Assembly (NCBI RefSeq): GCF_964275005.1
Contig: NC_092688.1
Location: 19,934,403 to 19,998,402 of the forward strand
Reading direction: 5' to 3'
From: Diadema setosum
Taxonomy: Eukaryota; Echinodermata; Echinoidea; Diadematoida; Diadematidae
DNA: 64,000 bases
Within the stretch, counting starts at the first letter, position 1, and each line of letters starts with the position of its first letter. Shown in pieces: positions 57,270 through 64,000 of this stretch. The notes under the pieces were generated by a model. It was not told the DNA's origin. It worked only from the letters and a program-made list of their open reading frames with translations, and did not search any database. Both the position numbers and the translations under genes were made by a program.

Positions 57270-58985
57270 AAAAGTGGGACAAACAAAAGCGAAAAATATA
57301 GCTAAAACGGCAATTTTTGGAGTGTAAAATATCAAAATTTTAAAGCTCGCTCGCTCCGTTCGCTCGCATTCAACCATAATGCCATTCTCCTGATGTTGCT
57401 GCCAGTGACTGCAGCAGTTTTCGGCCGGTGCGCCCCCCTCAATTTCCAAAGCGAAAAATATAGCTACGAACGGCAGTTTTGGGACTGTAAAATGTGAAAA
57501 TTTTGAAGCTCGCTCGCTTCGCTCGCTCGCATTTAATCATTATGCCATTCTCCTGATGTTGCTGCCAGTAATTGCCAGCAGTTTTCGCCCGGTGCGCTCC
57601 CCTTTATTTCCAAAGTGAAATAATACAGCCACAAACGGCAGTCTTTGGACTGTAAAATGTCAAAATTTTCAAGCTCGCTCGCTCCGCTCGCTCGCATTTA
57701 ACCGCTATGCCATTCTCCTGATGTTGCTGCCAGTGATTGCCAGCAGTTGCGCCCGGTGCGGCTCCCCTTAATTTTCAAAGCGAAAAAGTATAGCTACAAA
57801 CGGCAGTTTTTAGACTGTAAAATGTCAAAACTTTCAAGCTCGCTCGCGCTCCGCTCGCTCGCATTTAATCGCTATGCCATTCTCCTGATGTTGCTGCCAG
57901 TGATTGACAGCAGTTGCGCCCGGTGCGGTCCCCCTTAATTTCCAAAGCGAAAAATATAACTACGAACGGTAGTTTTTGGACTGTAAAATGTGAAAATTTT
58001 GAAGCTCGCTCGCTTCGCTCGCTCGCATTTAATCATTATGCCATTCTCCTGATGTTGCTGCCAGTAATTGCCAGCAGTTTTAGCCCGGTGCGCCCCCTTT
58101 ATTTCCCAAGCGAAAAAATACAGCCACAAAGGACAGTTTGGGGGACTGTAAAATATCAAAATTTTCAAGCTCACTCGCTTCGCTCGCTCGCATTTATTCG
58201 TTATTCTATTCTCCTGATGTTGCTGCCAGTAATTGCCGGCAGTTTTGCCCGGTGTGTCCCCCTTAATTTCCAAAGCGAAAAAGTACAGCCACAAACGGCA
58301 GTCTTTGGACTGTAAAATGTCAAAACTTTCAAGCTCGCTCGCTCCGCTCGCTCGCATTTGACCGCTATTAGTCAGGTCGCTTAACGTCAAATTTTGAGAT
58401 TACCGTTACACGGCGGATAAAAGCACCAAATTTGGAGAGATGACTCCTCAGGACCTACTCATTGACATTTGAGTAGGAGCCCTCTGCAAAATTTTTATTT
58501 TCATGGTATAAATGCTGAATTTCATTTTGCAGAAAATTTCGCGGAAATGAAACTTTCGCAAATTTCGCGAGGAGCTGATATCGCAAAATCAAAATGCGCG
58601 CGATTCTAAACAATGCATTTGATGCCAGTGGCAATTTGCGGAAGTTTCATGCTGCGAAAAAGACCGTCGGCTCCAAGTCACGAACATTTCATGTCGGGAA
58701 AATAACACCGTATTTATGTATCTGAGAGAGTAAAGTAACGAAAACGAGGTTCACATTTGTGGTACTTTTTTCATTTTTCATGGAGCTGGAAAGCATGAAC
58801 CCAATCTTGAATTCCATGATCAACAAAGCATTTGAAACATAAAGGTGGTTGAATTAATTACCGATTTATAAAGAGAATAATGCTGTCGAGGTGTCACAGT
58901 GTAATGTACATTTGCCAGTTCAGAGTTATGTACATAAAGCATAGACCCGATATTAAAGGGGCTGCAGATCGTTTTCTAATGTTTT

Positions 58986-59016
<31 letters not shown>

Positions 59017-59957
59017 GAAGGAGGGGGCTGCGGACCGTTGACGGGAGTGTTCAAGGGTCAGTGATCTCCCCCTCCCCTTACCATTAGAAAACGTTCTAAG
59101 CCCCTTTTATAAAGTAACTGAACTGGGAATGGGACCTACACCACAATGTGACAACTCAACAGCATTTTCTCTTCATAAATCGGTAATTAATTCACAACTT
59201 CCATGTTTCAAATGCTTTGTTGATCATGGAATTCAAGATAGGGTTCATGTTTTCCAGTTCCATGAAAATGAAAAAAGTACCACAAATGTGAACCTCGTTT
59301 TCGTTACTTTACTCTCTCAGATACATAAAAACGGTGTTATTTCCCTGACATGAAATGTTCGTGACTTGGAGCCGACGACCTTTTTTCGCAGCATGAAACT
59401 TCCGCAAATTGCCACTGTCATCAAATGCATTGTTTAGAATCGCACGCATTTTGATGTTGCGATATTAGCTCCTCTCGAAATTTACGAAAGTTTCATTCCC
59501 GCGAAATTTTCTGCAAAATGAAATTCAGCATTTATACCATGAAAATAAAAATTTTACAGAGGGCTCCTACTCAAATATCAATGAGTAGGTCCTGAGGGGT
59601 CATCTCTCCAAATTTGGTGCTTTTATCCGCCGTGTAACGGTAATTTCACTAAGCGACCTGACTATATGCCATTCTCCTGATGTTGCTGCCAGTGATTGAC
59701 AGCAGTTGCGCCTGGCGCGGCCCCCTTAATTTCCAAAGCGAAAAAGTATAGCGACAAACGGCAGTTTTTAGACTGTAGAATGTCAAAATTTTCAAGCTCG
59801 CTCGCATTTAATCGCTATCAAATAGCGGCCATTCTCCTGATGTTGCTGCCAGTGATTGACAGCAGTTGCACCCGGTGTGCCCCCTTAATTTCCAAAGCGA
59901 AAATATAGCTACAAACGGCAGTTTTTGGACTGTAAAATGTCAAAATTTTCAATACAA
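57270..59957 (-). repeat. Tandem array B of the same ~165-bp unit, inverted, split by an insertion
   Basis: GCTCGCTCGC blocks near 57344, 57507, 57672, 57837, 58002, 58168, 58332 and 59790 give a period of about 165 bp. Sequence is the reverse complement of array A (AAACGGCAGTTTTTGGACTG, GCCATTCTCCTGATGTTGCT). A foldback element at 58369-59664 interrupts it. Confidence 0.9.
58369..59664. mobile_element. Foldback element inserted in array B
   Basis: 1296 bp. Ends are TAGTCAGGTCGCTTA / TAAGCGACCTGACTA, flanked by TAT on both sides (58366-58368 and 59665-59667); removing it restores the array phrase CCGCTATGCCATTCTCC. The arms are each about 600 bp (shared GTTACACGGCGGATAAAAGC, GACCTACTCATTGA, AACGAAAACGAGGTTCACAT) around a ~100-bp T/G-rich loop. 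Both arms contain the 204-414 MITE core. Non-coding. Confidence 0.92.
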
Positions 59958-60179
59958 AAAGATTTATACCCCCCCCCCCCCGTTTGCTTCGCTCCCTCAC
60001 ATAACCGCTCCTCCTATAGGTCAAATCCTGTCTACGCCGGTGATAGGCCCCATGTGGTAGGCCTTCACAGTGATGTCGCACAGGCGGAGCAAGAGCTGAA
60101 ATACCACGATTTAGTCTTTCAATAATGTATTGTGAATATTTCATTTTCTTATTTTTCTTTTAAGAAAAGAAAAGAAAAT

Positions 60180-60607
60180 TTTCACCAAAAGTGTGCACCA
60201 GATCGCTGAATTTCAGGTCTGAAAATGCAAAATCTTCCTCGTGTGATGGGAGAGGGATACCCCCCCCCCCCTACACACCCTCCCCCCGTTCGGTCGCTCC
60301 GCTCCCTCTCACAGATATTTAAAAAACAAAAAAATGTCTTCATACTTTTAAGGTCTGATTTTCCGCCGAAAGTCATCTGACAAGCAAAAAAAAAAGCAAC
60401 AAGAACAAAAAGTCTTCATATTTTTGCTGCCACTTCATGCAAAAGAGTGGGACATCCGGTCCCTGTAAAGTGTGTGTGTGTGTGTGGGGGGGGGGGGGGG
60501 CACCAAGCTTCTACCCCCCCCCCCCCGGTCCGGTATTATGGGCTTGTAATCGTGGTGATGGTGACCATCCCCCCCCCCACTCCTCAATACGGATTTACGC
60601 CGTTGAT

Positions 60608-60638
<31 letters not shown>

Positions 60639-60640
60639 CA
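60180..60640. repeat. C/G-rich low-complexity and CCCC-rich repeats
   Basis: GTGTGCACCAGATCGCTGAA and CTCGTGTGATGGGAG followed by C runs, (TG)n, G runs and (AAAAC)n. No gene. Confidence 0.6.
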
Positions 60641-60941
60641 AAACTTTATGAAAATGTCGTATAAGGCCTAATGAAAAATGATATGCAATCCTGACATCAG
60701 GGAAGGGGAAGAGAAGACTGTAAAAAGTGGTGAAGAACTACGCGTTGGTGATGAAGAAGGGGTGTGACAGTAGAACGGAGTGAGGGGGGGGGGGGGGGGG
60801 GAATGGAGTTCCGGGGAGGGGAGGTTTCCATTTTGTTGCAGCTTGCTGCTCAATGCCATATGGAAGGAAGTTTACGCGTACGCTGTACCATACCGTGGTA
60901 GCGCGCGCCGACAGCTAGCCAGGCCTCAGATCTCGTCTCAA

Positions 60942-61055
60942 ATGAACGAAGAGATGAGTCGGTCAGAAATGCTGCTGTATATTACACAGTGTATCAGAGA
61001 GCTAAATCAAGATGAATTTCGGGACTTGTGCCGTCCTTTCTGGCTCGTCTTGTAG
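60942..61055 (+). other. Upstream ORF overlapping the ACAD start
   Basis: ATG at 60942 opens a 37-codon frame (MNEEMSRSEMLLYITQCIRE ...) that ends at 61055, past the ACAD ATG at 61012, in another frame. It could reduce translation of the main frame, or be part of a different first exon. Confidence 0.4.
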
Positions 61056-61323
61056 ATTGTCAAGGTGCATTCATCCGAGATTTAAGAGTTCTGCAGCACG
61101 TTCCGTGGTGCATGATGCACCTGACAGAAAAACGCGAGATCGAGAGCGAGCGGAAGAAACAGTAATTCTCCACCGTCGCGGTCGGGGCGCTGACGGCCAA
61201 TCACACCCTACGTTCCGCAGGGCTCAGCGTGGCAGTTTCTTTCAGAGTAAACCCCAAATAGGAAACGTCTTTTCACAGGACTTGCCACTTCGATCATATC
61301 TGCGACGTCTACTTCCAGCTGAG
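61012..61323 (+). CDS. ACAD gene exon 1
   Basis: ATG at 61012 with A at -3; donor CAGCTGAG|GTATTT; 104 codons. Contains the presumed mitochondrial presequence and GNVFSQDLPLRSYLRR. Confidence 0.75.
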
Positions 61324-63678
61324 GTATTTCACATTTGATTTTCAATGTTATTTATGTAATATATTTTCAAAGAAAGCAAAGCTGTTTGTAATTTATTTGA
61401 GTTATATGACATACAACCACGACAACACGTCAAATTCTTGTAAAATTTCAAACCACCAAGTGCTAACTAGGTAGGAAACAGTAGGTAGCCTCTAGACTCT
61501 AGTCTATGCTATAGTATAATATGATTAGTAGGTCCAGCGAGAACTCGATATTTGTATGAGATATTATTTAGCAAGGCATTTGTTGTTGTTTTTTTGTACA
61601 TGTGCCATTATAAAACATACAAATGAATGGACCAAGCAACCATCATCCATCATCATGTAAAATATTGTCCTCCTTTTACATATAAGCCCAGAGAACTTGC
61701 TTTCAGGATGTATATCCATGCTATGTATTTTTTATTAATAAATGGGGAAGCAACTAGATACAAAATGGATTGATTGGAATCGAGTCTACTCTTTTGTCTT
61801 AATGTTTATTGCTATATGAAAAATAGCAAAATATGGCTGTTTTCATCAAAGATTCTATTTTGAAGAACGATATGTTTTGAGGCTGGCAAGTTCTTAGATT
61901 AAGCCCTATAATGTCAGAAGCTGCATACTCACTGATAACAACACAACAAAGCAACAGAGAAACAAAAAAGCCAGTGACAAGGTGAATTATTACACAAAGC
62001 AAGACTTGATAAACATAAAATGATTAAAAACAAGGCAGTTGTAACCTAGAATATGACATATGAAACTAAATGACTCTCTCCCTTCACAGGTTCTTGATGC
62101 TATAACACCAGATCTCCATAGGTTCGGCCAGCGTGTTGCGGATGAAATCACTGATCTAGCTCGCCAGTGTGAGGAGAACCCACCACATGTCAAACACTTT
62201 GATGCCTGGGGCAATCGAGTGGATGACCTGGTCACCAGCGATGCTTGGAAAAAGCAAAAAGTTTTGTCTGCGGAAGAAGGAATGGTGGCCATCCCTTATG
62301 AGAATAAATTTCATGAATGGAGGTACAATATGCAATGATTTACTTGGTTGAAAGTGCTGAGTAAAATTGTTTCTGTTCTTTTTTTTTTTCCAGTGGCTCA
62401 TTCTTCAGTCGCTGCATTCCAATGTAAGACTTAAATAATGAGGCTGATTTGATAGACCACCATATTTAAACCATGTGAATAGTGAGAAAAGAAATAATCA
62501 TAGCAAAATAGAGCATGGAAAGTATTGTTTTGAGCATGGTACATCAGTTCAGATAGCTTCTCCTCTGTCATAAGTAAATTATGCTGTGCAGTGGATTGTG
62601 AGCTTTGAAAACCACAGGATTTCCTATCTCAAGTTGTTATACATGTTCTTTTCATTTGCATTGTTTTATCCATAATGAATGATTGAACTCTCATGAAACA
62701 GAAAGTCAATACTTGGCAGTCTAATGTAATGAATTCTCAGACACCCAAAACAGTTAAAGGTACTAGCCCACATTTGCAAACCCACGAAAATCAAAACTGC
62801 ATAAAACAGGTCCAATATGACTTCAAGTACAAGTTATAACAGTAACATACCTCACCTGTCGCTCTTTGTCTATACCATTCGATAAAAGAGAGAAAATCAT
62901 CATTTTAAAATCAATTTTCAAACCGGGTCAACCCGACCCAAAATTGAATTACGAGCGCGGGCTATAGCTACGTACATTGTACATGTAACATGTACGTGGA
63001 CCGGAGCTAGCGAGCGTTATACGCATGCATACGGATTACGGTGCATTTTCATTTATTTTTATGAAAGTAATGGACTAATTGGAACGAAATTTTGCACAGG
63101 TGTTACCAATACTGCAATCATACCCAATCTCCATGCTAACTATGAGACCAATTGCTGCAGGTTTACAAATGTGGGCTAATACCTTTAAGAAAATTCCTGT
63201 TGGTGCAATGATATGCACCTTGGCAAATTATTCATGTTTTTTATTACAACACCTGGAGTGATGATGTCCTCCAGTGATAAGCTACAGAGGTTGGTCAAGA
63301 ATAAATGCAACCCTTGGAACATGGGTAATGATAAAAGGTCAATGTGATTATGCAATACCAAAACATGAGCAGATAACGAATATTCATGGTATTCATACGA
63401 AAGTTGGATAACGAGACTCATACCATGAGAAATTGATTTTGTCACCTAAAGTTGAAATAAGAGGAGCTGCTTTGACAAAAATTCTCTCTATCTCTTTGAT
63501 GTACCTTGTCCATTGAATTTGTAGCTTTAGTTTCAACCACTTATTCAGAAATGGTACTGAATTTTTACTTTAATCCAGTCGACTGTACCAGGCGGCCAAG
63601 CTGTTGATGTACTACCCATCCTCAGGCCTCTACTACTGTCCACTAGCCATGACTGATGGAGCTGCTAAACTTCTTATG
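61012..63678 (+). CDS. AidB-like acyl-CoA dehydrogenase, 5' part
   Basis: Three exons (61012-61323, 62090-62322, 63579-63678) give the first 215 codons; the gene continues past the right edge. The order QIGNVFSQDLPLRSYLRRLL PAEV, DLHRFGQRVADEI, NPPHVKHFDAWGNRVDDLVT SDAW and SGLYYCPLAMTDGAAKLL follows the N-terminal domain of the AidB/ACDH-11 branch of acyl-CoA dehydrogenases, FAD enzymes that oxidise acyl-CoAs. The N-terminus MNFGTCAVLSGSSCRLSRCI HPRFKSSAARSVV is rich in Ser and Arg and lacks acidic residues, so mitochondrial import is likely. The FAD-binding core and catalytic Glu/Arg are not in view, so activity cannot be judged. A uORF overlaps the chosen start. Confidence 0.82.
62090..62322 (+). 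CDS. ACAD gene exon 2
   Basis: Acceptor CTCCCTTCACAG|GTTCTT; donor ATGGAG|GTACAA, phase 2. Encodes VLDAITPDLHRFGQRVADEI through YENKFHEW. Confidence 0.88.
62754..63188. mobile_element. TTAA-flanked MITE, AGGTACTAGCCC ends
   Basis: TTAA|AGGTACTAGCCCACATTTG at the left and CAAATGTGGGCTAATACCT|TTAA at the right, in ACAD intron 2. 435 bp including both TTAA copies. Confidence 0.85.
63579..63678 (+). CDS. ACAD gene exon 3
   Basis: Acceptor CTTTAATCCAG|TCGACT; donor CTTATG|GTCAGT, phase 0. Encodes RLYQAAKLLMYYPSSGLYYC PLAMTDGAAKLLM. Confidence 0.87.
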
Positions 63679-64000
63679 GTCAGTGTGACGTTATGTATGC
63701 TACGAAGCAACCTCTGCAGATCGGCACACGAAAAAACAAGTCCTCAGTCCATAGTTTGAAACGGTGGTTAATGTGCTGTGGTGTGCACGTGTTATTCTCT
63801 GTCCTTGCTTGTACAGTTACATCTCAGAATGTACACCTTGCAAATCTTCACTGTGTCGGTACCCTTTAGCTACTCCTTGGTTACATTGTACTCGACCAGT
63901 TGCACCTTACAGTTGCACTTTGCACTTGCACCTTACACGTTCAATCTGCAAAATCAAATTAGATATAACAAAAAAAAAATAATAAGCATTTGCACTCCGT
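63679..64000 (+). other. Start of ACAD intron 3
   Basis: Intronic sequence to the window edge; nothing else recognised. Confidence 0.75.

Larger units (their letters stand above)
53290..61011. other. Intergenic between CFAP119 and the ACAD gene (divergent)
   Basis: 7.7 kb filled mainly with repeats: a hAT-like element with tandem array A, array B with a foldback insertion, C/G-rich repeats, AAAC/CAAA microsatellites and long G/C homopolymers. Only the outermost few hundred bases on each side look like ordinary promoter sequence. Confidence 0.7.

Noticed and set aside
53795-59957. CRISPR-like array (regular repeats)
   Set aside because: The whole ~165-bp unit repeats, there are no unique spacers, and this is an animal genome.
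60780-61055. 91-aa frame as the ACAD N-terminus
   Set aside because: It stops at 61055 and is out of frame with the homologous part. Kept only as a uORF from the Met at 60942.

Overview
This is animal nuclear DNA. It has split genes with short exons, GT-AG introns and conserved metazoan proteins, in a matrix full of small inverted-repeat transposons, tRNA-derived SINEs, microsatellites and tandem arrays. The repeat families and protein variants suggest a marine deuterostome, most likely an echinoderm such as a sea urchin. That placement is an inference from general familiarity, not a search. I see no bacterial, plasmid or CRISPR content.

Five protein genes can be read exon by exon. (1) The 3' end of a WSC-domain sulfotransferase gene (WSCD1/2-like, + strand, exons at 723-926 and 2725-3080) enters from the left edge. 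(2) ARPC3, the p21 subunit of the Arp2/3 actin nucleator (+, six exons, 16789-25089), is complete at 176 aa. (3) RAD51C, a RecA-family recombination paralogue (+, nine exons, 29126-38681), is complete at 429 aa. (4) CFAP119/CCDC189, a motile-cilium protein (-, eight exons, 53289-48049), is complete at 282 aa. (5) The 5' part of an AidB-like acyl-CoA dehydrogenase gene (+, exons at 61012-61323, 62090-62322 and 63579-63678) runs off the right edge. One tRNA-Ala(UGC) gene lies on the minus strand at 28503-28574, just upstream of RAD51C. The genes have unrelated jobs (glycan sulfation, actin, DNA repair, cilia, lipid oxidation) and look like ordinary neighbours.

Mobile DNA fills the rest. 3.1-16.8 kb is intergenic with many MITEs, several with TTAA target duplications. 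ARPC3 intron 1 holds a 2.17-kb terminal-inverted-repeat element with a 5-bp target duplication. Two ~1.1-kb copies of a GTCC-rich element sit at 20.6 and 33.7 kb. 40.2-46.6 kb is a large inverted-repeat structure whose arms are ~160-bp tandem repeats packed with AGGTCA half-sites. 53.7-60 kb holds two oppositely oriented arrays of one ~165-bp unit. One array lies in a hAT-like element with an 8-bp target duplication, and the other is split by a 1.3-kb foldback element.

No new cellular system is evident. The most interesting signals are the nested transposon architecture, the repeat-borne nuclear-receptor-type motifs, and a candidate RFX X-box in front of the ciliary gene.
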